From the NCBI RefSeq assembly GCF_000613925.1, contig NZ_BAJX01000016.1:1-64000 (forward strand): DNA of 64,000 nucleotides, given 5' to 3'. The notes under the pieces are model-generated. The model had not been told where the DNA came from. It made no database searches and saw only the letters and a program-made list of their open reading frames with translations. Position numbers and translations under genes: made by a program. This DNA is from Prevotella histicola JCM 15637 = DNF00424. Its GTDB lineage: Bacteria > Bacteroidota > Bacteroidia > Bacteroidales > Bacteroidaceae. Below, piece by piece: positions 49,182-58,981 of the stretch; position 1 is the stretch's first letter, and each line of letters begins with the position of its first letter.

Positions 49182-51896
49182 TCACCCCATCAAAGATGAA
49201 CTTAACAATGCCTTTAGAGACTCCACATTTACGGTATCCGTCGTTAATATACGATGTAGAGGGAGTCCGAACTTTGCCAAGAGTTTGTCCTTTAACGCAT
49301 CACGCGTCACCTGTCCGCCTTGTCTCTTATGATAATACCAGCCATCGACCTCTATTACCAACAGTGGTCGTTTCGTCAAAGAGTTATAAACGAGGAAGTC
49401 TACATGAGACAAGCGATTGTTTGCAAACGCCTTTTCTTCCTCCGTAAGCACACTCCAGTCACTAATAAACCGTACTACAGGATAGTGGCACAACACATCA
49501 ATATGCACCAAGCCCAATGCTGTAATGGCTTCCATAAGCGTATTATAAAACAGATTCTCCGAAATATAATCAGAGACAACAGGCTTATTGGCTAAAGAAT
49601 CCAGCCGTTGTGAGGTGTATTGTTTATAGAGTAAGTCGAAAACTGAGGACACCTCACTTTGTCGAACCTCGAAGTTGTTGTAGCGAACATAGTCTATGAG
49701 CTGTGCAAGATTAGACTCCTCGGGCATTTTATTGCCATTGGTGACAACGTATAAATGTGTCTTCGCACGTGAAATAGCCACATTCAGAAGATTCGGATCA
49801 TCGGAGAATTCAGTCGGTTTGTTATCCACCATACTCATAATTATGGTATCACACTCTCGTCCTTGATACTTGTGTACAGTGCTTGCAATATCCTTTCCCA
49901 GTACTTTGTTTATCTCATCTGCCTGCTGCCGATAAGGGGTTATGATACCAACAGACCCTGAATCTGCACACTGTGGCAATACTTCCTGCACAATAACATC
50001 AATCTCACGCTGATTAAAATGCCCACGGGCATGATTACCTTCAACTGTCTGTACCACCTGCAACACGTTATCTTCAGCGTTATCATCCGTCATTGCCACC
50101 AGTTCACCATTGTAAAAATGTTGATTACAAAACTCTATAATCTTTGGATGACAGCGATAATGTTCACGCAATAAGGTAACAGGGATGTCCTTAAAGACCT
50201 CCACGCAAGATTGTAGGAAGCTGTGTGTTACTTCATTATACCTATCATCAACTTTATATGTCAACTGAATTGCTTGCAGAGCAAGTGCCTCTTCCTGGCT
50301 TACAACGTTGGGTAACTGCTTGTCATCACCCACTATCACTGCTTTCATAGCACATGAAAGTGCCAGAGCTCCTGTCTTTATATCCACCTGTGAAGCCTCA
50401 TCCATGATGACATAGTCGAACACCATATCCTTACTAATACAACTTTTTGCAGAATAGGTAGTACTCAAAACAACAGGATATTCCCGTAGGAGATCCTCCG
50501 TTTTGGCTTTTATGTTCTTGATTGTGAACGCTGTTCTTGTATCCGCACGATAATGTTCTGCTATCTCATTCTTTAATATCTGCAAAGAATAATCACGTAA
50601 CAGCCTAAGGTTTTCCTTGATATCAACGGATTGTAAGGTTGATTCAACACTTTGCAATTCCTTCTCTATCTCAGCTTTGCGAACGATGTAATAAGCATTC
50701 TCTAAGCTGGCAATAACATCCGATACATCTTTCTGAAGGAAGGAAAACATAGGTAGTCCCAGCTTCAAAGCCCACTTTATACGGAAAAAAACACCGGGAA
50801 TCTGCTTACTCTGCCTTATCTGATAGTAGCTGAGTAGCTCCATTATCTTACTGGAAGACTTACTATAAAGCCAATCACAGGCAATGCTGTTAGTCGCTAA
50901 CTTCTCATTATATGTAGCCTCTTTTAGCAATGCATCATATTCAGCTCTGAGTTCTGCCTGCCGGAGTTGAGCACTGAATCCTTGGGAAACATTATTCAAA
51001 GCGTCTTTAACCCATTGTTTTACAGATGAAGAAGCATCTATATGCCACGATGACATATCGGGAAGAGGTTGCTGATCAGCAACAAATTCTTCCTTTTTCT
51101 GCACACTACCAAGCTTTGCAACAATGAATCCGAGCCCTTCATGCTCCAACTTCTCAGCTACATTATTTACCGCTGAGTTGTTATTTGAGACTACAAGTAC
51201 TGTCTTCCCAGCTATTAACAAATTAGCAATAATATTAAGAATCGTCTGTGTTTTACCCGTTCCTGGAGGTCCTTGGATAACACTTACCTGATGTGTTAAG
51301 GCTGCCTCAACAGCCTCTTTCTGGCTGGTATTACAACTAAAAGCATAATAAACCTGCTTTGGTAGAGGGTAAGTCCTCAGCTCTGTCTTATCCCCAAGGA
51401 ATTGTGCCAATGGTACATTGTCTCGCTTTACATCAACCAATTCATACTGTTTAGAAAGGAGATTGGTTTCATCATCAGCCATAAGACCTGTCTCATCGGC
51501 TAATTTACGCAGATAATCCCATAAAGAACTGCCGATTTTATCAATCGGTGTACGTGTTACATACACCTCACTCCCGTCCAGATTCTCAACGGAACCATTC
51601 GTATATGTTACTCGATAAAAAGTATAATGACCATCGGTGAAACGTAATAATTCAGCTACGTTGGTTATGTGTTTGTTCTGTATATACAGTCCTTTCTCCA
51701 CAATATCAATGCGTTCGGGCTTACTAAGGTATAACAAACGTCCTTTATTGTAATTGAAAACCTTTGGTGATGACTTGAAACGTACCGTCCATAGCCCTTG
51801 ATCATTCCTATTAATATAGGAGATTTCCTCGGTAATAAACATGCGTTTACTATCTAATCTCTCTAAATCAATCACCATATATTGTTGTGGATCCAT
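49182..51896 (-). CDS. Superfamily 1 helicase with C-terminal PD-(D/E)xK-like nuclease domain
   Basis: A 904-residue protein of the DNA2/NAM7 (UPF1-like) SF1 family. Walker A is GPPGTGKT at residues 209-216, Walker B MDEAS at 498-502, motif III GDDKQLP at 523-529, then LLREHYRCHP (motif IV), HKYQGRECDTII (V) and VAISRAKTHLYVV (VI). About 240 residues with coiled-coil character separate motifs Ia and II. The last ~90 residues (HVDFLVYNS, LVIEVDGWYYHKR) carry the D-(x)n-E-x-D pattern of DUF2726/DUF559-type nucleases. Such helicase-nuclease fusions occur among antiviral and repair proteins. It is a single gene among housekeeping genes, so a defence role is inference. The N-terminal 180 residues are unassigned. 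Confidence 0.85.
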   Translation of the reverse strand: MDPQQYMVIDLERLDSKRMFITEEISYINRNDQGLWTVRFKSSPKVFNYNKGRLLYLSKPERIDIVEKGLYIQNKHITNVAELLRFTDGHYTFYRVTYTNGSVENLDGSEVYVTRTPIDKIGSSLWDYLRKLADETGLMADDETNLLSKQYELVDVKRDNVPLAQFLGDKTELRTYPLPKQVYYAFSCNTSQKEAVEAALTHQVSVIQGPPGTGKTQTILNIIANLLIAGKTVLVVSNNNSAVNNVAEKLEHEGLGFIVAKLGSVQKKEEFVADQQPLPDMSSWHIDASSSVKQWVKDALNNVSQGFSAQLRQAELRAEYDALLKEATYNEKLATNSIACDWLYSKSSSKIMELLSYYQIRQSKQIPGVFFRIKWALKLGLPMFSFLQKDVSDVIASLENAYYIVRKAEIEKELQSVESTLQSVDIKENLRLLRDYSLQILKNEIAEHYRADTRTAFTIKNIKAKTEDLLREYPVVLSTTYSAKSCISKDMVFDYVIMDEASQVDIKTGALALSCAMKAVIVGDDKQLPNVVSQEEALALQAIQLTYKVDDRYNEVTHSFLQSCVEVFKDIPVTLLREHYRCHPKIIEFCNQHFYNGELVAMTDDNAEDNVLQVVQTVEGNHARGHFNQREIDVIVQEVLPQCADSGSVGIITPYRQQADEINKVLGKDIASTVHKYQGRECDTIIMSMVDNKPTEFSDDPNLLNVAISRAKTHLYVVTNGNKMPEESNLAQLIDYVRYNNFEVRQSEVSSVFDLLYKQYTSQRLDSLANKPVVSDYISENLFYNTLMEAITALGLVHIDVLCHYPVVRFISDWSVLTEEEKAFANNRLSHVDFLVYNSLTKRPLLVIEVDGWYYHKRQGGQVTRDALKDKLLAKFGLPLHRILTTDTVNVESLKALLSSSLMG

Positions 51897-51963
51897 GTGC
51901 TATTTATTTCTTTAAATGATATTGGGAACAATGATAGGAGTATAAAGTCAAGTGGAGCGGGCA

Positions 51964-52125
51964 TCAGATGGTGTCCTTCGCACTGTCCAGTACGATGGCT
52001 TTCATCGTATCAACCAGCGTGGTATCATAGTGATCTTCGCCACGAGAGGTACAGGAATCGCAGGAAGTAAGCGTTGTTATCATCATCAATAAGAAGATGA
52101 AAGGTAGAATTAGCATTGTTTTCAT
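51964..52125 (-). CDS. Small (53-residue) putative lipoprotein
   Basis: A short minus-strand frame from ATG 52125 to TGA. The N-terminus is a textbook lipoprotein signal: MKTMLILPFIFLLMMITTLTSC, lipidation at Cys22. A short polar mature part of 31 residues follows (SRGEDHYDTTLVDTMKAIVL). It starts 67 bp before the helicase gene and points the same way, so the two may be co-transcribed. Function unknown. Confidence 0.55.
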   Translation of the reverse strand: MKTMLILPFIFLLMMITTLTSCDSCTSRGEDHYDTTLVDTMKAIVLDSAKDTI

Positions 52126-52179
52126 ACGCAATATGTGTTATTATAATAAGGTGAAAAGGAGGTGAAACATCAGGCTCAG

Positions 52180-52370
52180 ACCGCTGAATTATCAGGTGGG
52201 AAGAGATAAAACATAAGTTGACAATGATGACATAGAAAGGTAAAGGGATGATGCATCACAGGGGGAAAAGCGATAAAACACTGGATGAACACACACTGCA
52301 TCACAGGGTAAGGAGTGATAAAGCACCGAGTGAAAAACGCTGAATTATAAGGCAACAGAATATAAAGCAG
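52180..52370. repeat. Degenerate tandem array, 44-45 and 67 bp spacing
   Basis: The motif (G/T)ATAAA(A/G)CA occurs at 52205, 52272, 52317 and 52361, with the surrounding CTG(A/C)AT(C/T)A-type sequence repeated. It occupies the gap between the small lipoprotein and carB. No gene is supported here. Confidence 0.5.
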
Positions 52371-52388
52371 CATTTAAAGAAAGCTGAA

Positions 52389-52434
52389 GGGGAAGAGAGA
52401 CCCACGTTTTCAACAGGTCTACTCTCCCCCTTTT
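52389..52434. terminator. Imperfect GC-rich hairpin downstream of carB
   Basis: GGGGAAGAGAGACC and GGTCTACTCTCCCC form an imperfect stem of about 14 bp with a T-run on the plus-strand side. It lies 200 bp past the carB stop. Confidence 0.4.
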
Positions 52435-52493
52435 ATCTTTGTAAGAAAGTCTTTTTAGGGATGTAACAACGATACCTCCCAGTCGTTTTCTGT

Positions 52494-52594
52494 ACATCCC
52501 CTCCTTTTCAGAAGGGTTATGGAGGTCATCAACGACTATCAACCCCCGTCGCTTTCATCACATCCCCTCCTTCGGAGGGGCTTGGGGAGGCTCC
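52494..52594 (+). repeat. Two REP-like units downstream of carB
   Basis: A degraded unit (ACATCCCCTCCTTTTCAGAA) is followed by a perfect one at 52560-52594 with the CCCCTCC-TTCG-GGAGGGG hairpin. Confidence 0.65.
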
Positions 52595-52634
52595 CCTCCT
52601 CTTAGGACTCGGGGCTATCTTTCACCCCACTTTC

Positions 52635-55600
52635 TTAGTATTCTCCCCACGCCTTGATGTCGATATCATCCATGCTGACGTTGCAGAAAGCAGTGATGAA
52701 CGCACTTGCCAGTCGACTGTTAGTAATCAAAGGAACGTTAAGGTCGATGGCAGCACGGCGTATCTTATACCCGTTAGTCAGCTCACGTGGAGTGAGATCC
52801 TTCGGTATATTCACCACCATATCAATCTTCTTCTCATGCAGAAGGTCGAGTGCCTGCGGTGCTTTTCCCTCATCAGAAGGCCAGTAAACAAGCGTATTCT
52901 CGATGCCATTCTCGGTCAGATACTTCGAAGTACCACCCGTTGCATAGAGTTCATAACCATGCTGCAGGAGCATTTTGGCTGCATCAAGCATCTCAGCCTT
53001 CTGCTTTGCGCCACCCGTTGAGAGCAGAACAGTCTTCTTAGGGATGCGTTGTCCGACGGAAAGCATAGACTTCAGCAGTGCTGTTGACGAGTCATCGCCT
53101 AAGCAACCCACCTCACCCGTTGAGCTCATGTCCACTCCCAGCACAGGATCAGCCTTCTGTAGACGGTTGAAAGAGAACTGTGACGCCTTGATTCCCACGT
53201 AATCGAGGTCGAAGAGGTTCTTGTTTGGCTTCTCAACAGGTACGCCGAGCATGATCTTCGTAGCCAGATCAATGAAGTTTAGCTTCAGAACCTTGCTCAC
53301 AAATGGGAACGAACGACTCGCACGGAGGTTACACTCGATGACGAGAATATCGTTGTCGCGCGCCATATACTGGATGTTGAACGGTCCGTTGATGTGCAGT
53401 TGCTTTGCAATCTGCCTACTGATGCGTTTGATACGGCGCACTGTCTCCACGTAAAGCTTCTGAGGTGGGAACTGAATGGTGGCATCTCCGGAGTGAACAC
53501 CAGCGAATTCGATGTGTTCAGAGATAGCATACGCCATGATTTCACCGTTCTGTGCCACGGCATCCATCTCTATTTCCTTTGCATGTTCAATGAATTTGCT
53601 TACCACAACAGGGTGATCCTCACTGACATTGGCTGCCAACTGCAGGAAGCGTGTCAGCTCATCCTTGTTTGAACAGATGTTCATCGCTGCACCAGAGAGG
53701 ACGTATGAAGGACGAACGAGGACTGGGAAGCCCACCCGATCGACGAACTTATCAATATCATCCATGCTTGTCAGTGCGCTCCACTCAGGCTGATTGATGC
53801 CGTTTTCGGTGAGCATTGACGAGAATTTAGCACGGTCCTCGGCGTTATCAATGTCCTTTGCTGCCGTACCAAGGATAGGAACGTTCTGCTCATCCAGGTA
53901 CATGGCAAGGTTATTTGGTATCTGTCCGCCCGTTGAGACAATCACTCCGTGTGGCGTTTCAGCGTCGATGATGTCCATAACACGCTCGAAAGTAAGCTCA
54001 TCAAAGTAGAGACGGTCGCACATGTCATAGTCGGTAGACACCGTTTCAGGGTTGTAATTGATCATAATAGACCGATATCCCTGCTTACGAATGGTGTTAA
54101 GTGCCTGCACACCACACCAGTCGAACTCCACGGAACTACCTATTCTGTAAGCTCCAGAGCCCAGAACGATGACGGAATTACGGTCATTGCTGAACGAAAC
54201 ATCCGATGCTACGCCTGCATAGGTGACGTATAGATAGTTCGTTTGGGCTGGATATTCTGCTGCAAGGGTATCAATCTGCTTGACAACAGGCACGATGCCG
54301 AAGCCTTTACGCAGTTGGCGTACTATCAGCATCGCCTTGTGCATGTTCTGTTCTTCGCCTTCCAAGCCCACAGCACGTGCTATCTGGAAGTCGGTAAAGC
54401 CATAAACCTTTGCTTCACGCAGGAGTTCTTTATCGAGAGTGTTGATGTTTCGGCGCTTCAAAGCTCATCAATGTCGATGATATGCTTGAGTTTATTGAGG
54501 AACCAACGGTCAATCTTCGTCAGATCATGTATCTGATCAACGGTATAACCCTTGTGCATAGCCTTCGAAATGACGAAGACACGCTTGTCAGTAGGCTCAC
54601 GGAGCGCTGCATCAAGGTCGGGAATCTGCAGCTCTTTGTTCTCAACAAAGCCGTGCATGCCCTGTCCTATCATGCGCAAACCCTTCTGAATAGCCTCTTC
54701 AAAGTTACGTCCTATTGCCATAACCTCGCCCACTGACTTCATACTTGAGCCCAACTCCTTGTCAACACCACGGAATTTGCTGAGGTCCCAACGTGGAATC
54801 TTGCAGACAACATAGTCGAGTGCTGGTTCAAAGAAGGCTGAAGTGGTCTTGGTAACGGAGTTTTTCAGTTCGAAAAGACCGTATCCCATGCCTAGTTTTG
54901 CTGCCACAAAGGCCAGAGGATAGCCCGTTGCCTTACTTGCAAGCTGAAGAACGAGAGAGACGGGCATTGACTTCGATGACACGATAGTCCTCACTCTGTG
55001 GGTCGAAGGCGTACTGTACGTTACATTCTCCTACTATTCCGATGTGACGTACAATCTTTATGGACAGTGCACGCAGCTTGTGATACTCACTGTTGGTCAG
55101 TGTTTGTGATGGAGCAATGACTATTGACTCACCCGTATGGATACCTAATGGGTCGAAGTTCTCCATGTTACAAACCGTGATACAGTTGTCGTAACGGTCG
55201 CGTACCACCTCATATTCAATCTCTTTCCAACCCTTCAGGCTCTTTTCCACAAGCACTTGAGGTGAGAAAGAGAACGCTTTTTCACAGAGCGTGTTCAACT
55301 CTTCCTCGTTATCAGCAAACCCACTGCCCAGTCCACCGAGTGCATATGCGGCACGAACGATGACAGGATAACCCAGGGTCTTGGCTGCTGCACGAGCCTG
55401 TTGGATGTTTTCGCAAGCCTCACTCTTGATGGTTTTGACGTTGATCTCGTCCAATCGCTCAACGAAAAGCTCACGGTCTTCGGTGTTCATGATGGCTTTT
55501 ACCGGTGTTCCAAGCACCCGTACACCATACTTTTTCAGTACTCCCGTACGGTCAAGTTCCACTCCACAGTTCAGTGCTGTTTGTCCTCCGAAGGACAAAA

Positions 55601-55856
55601 GGATACCATCTGGACGCTCCTTTGCTATGACGCGCTCCACGAAATAAGGCTGCACAGGTAAGAAATAGATCTGATCTGCAACGCCTTCTGAAGTTTGTAC
55701 CGTAGCAATATTTGGGTTAATGAGCACTGTAGAAACACCTTCTTCACGCAATGCCTTCAACGCTTGTGAGCCAGAATAGTCGAATTCACCAGCCTCACCA
55801 ATCTTCAATGCGCCTGAACCAAGTATCAGGACTTTCTTTATTGACTCGTCTTTCAT
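52635..55856 (-). CDS. carB: Carbamoyl-phosphate synthase large subunit, two frameshifts
   Basis: CarB joins ammonia, bicarbonate and two ATP to carbamoyl phosphate for pyrimidine and arginine synthesis. Both ATP-grasp halves are present, each starting with a Gly-rich segment ([35 protein letters not shown]), and an MGS-like allosteric domain is at the C-terminus. The frame is broken twice. At 54942-54945 RSSA is followed by the wrong frame, and adding two bases restores [13 protein letters not shown]. At 54460-54462 DEL is followed by a stop, and adding one T restores [15 protein letters not shown]. With both corrections the length is about 1074 residues, as expected. It starts 2 bp after carA. 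Confidence 0.93.
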
Positions 55857-55858
55857 TA

Positions 55859-56934
55859 TTATTTCAGTGTTTCTACGAATTTATCAAACATAAAATCAGT
55901 ATCAACCGGGCCTGAACAAGCCTCTGGATGGAACTGTGATGTGAACCAAGGGTTCTCCTTATGGCAGATACCTTCATTACTACCGTCGTTCATATTCACG
56001 AATAATTCCTTCCAATCGGTGCCCAACGTCGTTGCATCAACAGCATAACCGTGGTTCTGGGAAGTGATGTAACACTTCTCTGTTCCTACCATTCTGACAG
56101 GTTGGTTATGGCCACGATGACCGTATTTCAGCTTATATATCGTTGCACCGGCAGCCTTTGAGAGTAGCTGATTACCCATACAGATACCGCAGATAGGCTT
56201 CTTGCTCATGTTCATCTGCTTGCGAATGACCTCCACAGCATCGTTACATACGTCAGGATCGCCCGGTCCGTTGGCAAGGAATAGACCGTCATACTGCATG
56301 CCAGTATAGTCATAATTCCATGGTACACGAATCACTTCCACACCACGATTGATGAGTGAACGGATGATATTTGCCTTCACTCCACAGTCAACAAGGATAG
56401 CTTTCTTGCCTGCACCTTCATTGTAATGGATGATCTCCTTTGTAGAAACAAGGTCTACAAAGTTCACCCCTTCGTAGTCAGCCTCTGGTATATTGTCAGG
56501 CTCATCATCGAAGAGAATCTTTCCCATCATCACTCCATGCTCGCGCAAAACCTTTGTTAGTTCGCGTGTGTCGATGCCTGTTATGCCCGGCACATGCTCC
56601 CTTTTCAGCCATGAAGCAAGACTTTCTACACCGTTCCAGTGGGAATATTCCTCGGTATAGTCAGACACAATGATGGCTGAGGCATAGATTCTGTCACTCT
56701 CCATGAACGTTGGAATACCATTCTTCTCAATGGTGAAGGGTGGTACACCATAGTTTCCGACAAGCGGGAAGGTCATTGTTAGCAGCTGACCAGCGTAGGA
56801 AGGGTCGGTCAAACTCTCTGGATAACCCATCATGCAGTGTTGAATACCACTTCACCTGCCACTGGTGCGTCATATCCAAATGACTTTCCATGGAATTTTG
56901 TCCCATCACTTAGGACTAAAGTTACGTTCCTCAT
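55859..56934 (-). CDS. carA: Carbamoyl-phosphate synthase small subunit, frameshifted
   Basis: CarA hydrolyses glutamine and passes ammonia to CarB. The N-terminal domain starts at ATG 56934 ([20 protein letters not shown]). The frame breaks at 56833 after EVVFNTA, where a missing A turns GCAATGATG into GCATGATG; the next frame continues [16 protein letters not shown]. The C-terminal class I glutamine amidotransferase has the nucleophile in [13 protein letters not shown] and His in [11 protein letters not shown]. Restored length is about 358 residues, normal for CarA. Without the correction the frame appears to start at MMGYPES and lacks 34 residues. Confidence 0.93.
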
Positions 56935-56975
56935 TTTATTGTTTAATATTGTTGGATTGATACTTCTTTTGTGTT

Positions 56976-58886
56976 CTACGCCTCAGAAAGCGTGGGATGA
57001 ACATGTTCATAATAGTTGATGAAGGCTTGATTGACCAACCTCATGCCGCCTGGAGTGGGGTAATTACCCGTGAAATACCAGTCACCCCGATGCTTAGGGA
57101 TGGCATTATGGAGTCCTTCCACACTCTGAAAGACCAGTTCAACAGGTGTTGTCATACCCTCAGGGCGCAACATCTCAATGATTTTTCGGTTGATTTCATC
57201 AACGGTGAAGGGCTTATAGATAGCTCGAACGGCGTTTTTGATTGGGTTCTTTGCGTCATTCTTCGGCTTCTCAAGCTCCTTTTTGCATGCCTCATAGATC
57301 TCTTTCAACAGATGTTCCATACCCCTTTCGCGGATAAGCGCTATCGTTGCACGAAAGACACAGAACTCTTCCAGACGTGGCATGTCGATGCCGTAATAGT
57401 CAGGATAGCGTATCTGGGGTGCGCTGGAGACCACAACTATCTTCTTAGGGTGCAGCCTATCGAGGATACGAAGGATGCTTTCCTTCAGTGTTGTACCACG
57501 AACGATGGAGTCATCAATGATGACAAGGTTGTCCTTATAGGGCTGAATGCACTCGTAAGTGATGTCATAGACGTGCGAAGCGAGATCCTTTCGGGATGTA
57601 CCCTCCGTGATAAACGTGCGCAACTTGATGTCTTTCCATGCCACTTTCTCTGATCTTACGTCCTGACGGATGATGTTATAGAGTTCATCTGGTGATGGAT
57701 TATCGCCTAAAGCAGACAGTTGCTCCACCTTCCGGGCGTCTATCCACTCTTTAAATCCGTGTATCAGACCATAGAAAGCTACCTCTGCGGTATTCGGAAT
57801 ATAAGAAAGAACGGTGTGAGTGGTGTTATAATCCACTGCTTTCAACACCGGTTCCGTCAGTTGTCGACCCAGTTGCTCACGCTCTTTATAGATATCTCGG
57901 TCCGAACCACGTGAGAAATAGATGCGTTCAAACGAACAATCAGCTCGTTCTTTGGGCTCTAATATCTGCTGAAGAGAGCACTCTCCACGTCTGTTTACTA
58001 TCAAAGCCTGCCCCGGTTGCAGCTCTTTTATGTCCTCACACTCAAGGTCGAAGGTGGTCTGAAGCACCGGACGCTCACTGGCAAGGGCTACTATCTCATC
58101 ATCTATATAATAGAATGCGGGGCGAATAGCCCACGGGTCACGGATAGAGAACATCTCTCCCGACCCCGTCTGACCACAGATGACATATCCGCCATCGAAG
58201 TCTTCCATCGTTGTCTTGAGCACATTACTCATCTGGACATGCTCTTCTATATAATGTGTGATGTCCTTTTTCGTCAGTCCGAGCTTCTGTGCATCCACGA
58301 AGTTACGCTCCACTTCACGGTCCAGGCGGTGCCCCATGAGTTCAAGGAGCAGATAAGTATCACTGTAGATACGTGGACATTGTCCCTGATCAGTCAGCTT
58401 CTCGAAGATATCCTCTATATTGGTCATGTTGAAGTTACCGCACATACAGAGGTTCTTAGCCTTCCAATTGTTCCTGCGAAGGAACGGATGGACATAAGAA
58501 AGGCCACTCTTGCCGGTAGTAGAATACCGTAGGTGGCCCATATAAAGTTCGCCTGCAAAGGGAAGATTAGCTTTTACAAAAGACACATCAGACAGCTTCT
58601 CCTGTGAGAAGTCCTTATAGTGTTTGTGAACATTAGCGAAGATTTCAGTAACAGCATTCTTCCCTTCAGCCCGCTCACGGAACATATATTCATTCCCAGG
58701 TTCGGACGAAAGCTTCACGGAAGCAAGTCCTGCGCCCTCCTGACCACGGTTGTGTTGCTTCTCCATCATAAGATAAAGCTTGTTAAGACCGTACATCCAG
58801 GTTCCATATTTCTCCTGATAATACTCCAGTGGCTTCAGTAAACGGATCATCGCCACACCGCAATCCTCATGAATATTCTTTTCCAT
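56976..58886 (-). CDS. purF: Amidophosphoribosyltransferase-family protein (PurF-type, long Bacteroidota form)
   Basis: About 636 residues. A class II glutamine amidotransferase domain begins HEDCGVAMIRL with Cys9 as the nucleophile after an eight-residue propeptide. The phosphoribosyltransferase part has the PRPP loop NLVIIDDSIVRGTTLKES (around residue 455-470). PurF makes phosphoribosylamine, the first step of purine synthesis. This form is ~150 residues longer than Escherichia coli PurF and is a distinct Bacteroidota branch, so a paralogous role is possible. A start at 58952 would add 22 residues unlike the family; the ATG at 58886 is preferred. It lies 41 bp before carA and 95 bp after glmS, all glutamine-using enzymes. 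Confidence 0.85.
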   Translation of the reverse strand: MEKNIHEDCGVAMIRLLKPLEYYQEKYGTWMYGLNKLYLMMEKQHNRGQEGAGLASVKLSSEPGNEYMFRERAEGKNAVTEIFANVHKHYKDFSQEKLSDVSFVKANLPFAGELYMGHLRYSTTGKSGLSYVHPFLRRNNWKAKNLCMCGNFNMTNIEDIFEKLTDQGQCPRIYSDTYLLLELMGHRLDREVERNFVDAQKLGLTKKDITHYIEEHVQMSNVLKTTMEDFDGGYVICGQTGSGEMFSIRDPWAIRPAFYYIDDEIVALASERPVLQTTFDLECEDIKELQPGQALIVNRRGECSLQQILEPKERADCSFERIYFSRGSDRDIYKEREQLGRQLTEPVLKAVDYNTTHTVLSYIPNTAEVAFYGLIHGFKEWIDARKVEQLSALGDNPSPDELYNIIRQDVRSEKVAWKDIKLRTFITEGTSRKDLASHVYDITYECIQPYKDNLVIIDDSIVRGTTLKESILRILDRLHPKKIVVVSSAPQIRYPDYYGIDMPRLEEFCVFRATIALIRERGMEHLLKEIYEACKKELEKPKNDAKNPIKNAVRAIYKPFTVDEINRKIIEMLRPEGMTTPVELVFQSVEGLHNAIPKHRGDWYFTGNYPTPGGMRLVNQAFINYYEHVHPTLSEA

Positions 58887-58981
58887 TAATAAGATGTTAT
58901 GTCTTCCTTTAATATTTATTCTGCTACAGTTATCAAACGTACAGGTACGCACAGATATTGTGCGTACCGTGTATGTAAGTT

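Noticed and set aside
54942..54945. Programmed ribosomal frameshift in carB
   Set aside because: No slippery heptamer is present, two shifts would be needed, and six other genes show the same kind of lesion.
56976..58952. Longer start of the PurF-family gene at 58952
   Set aside because: The extra 22 residues do not fit the family, where HE(D)CGVAM lies close to the N-terminus after a short propeptide.
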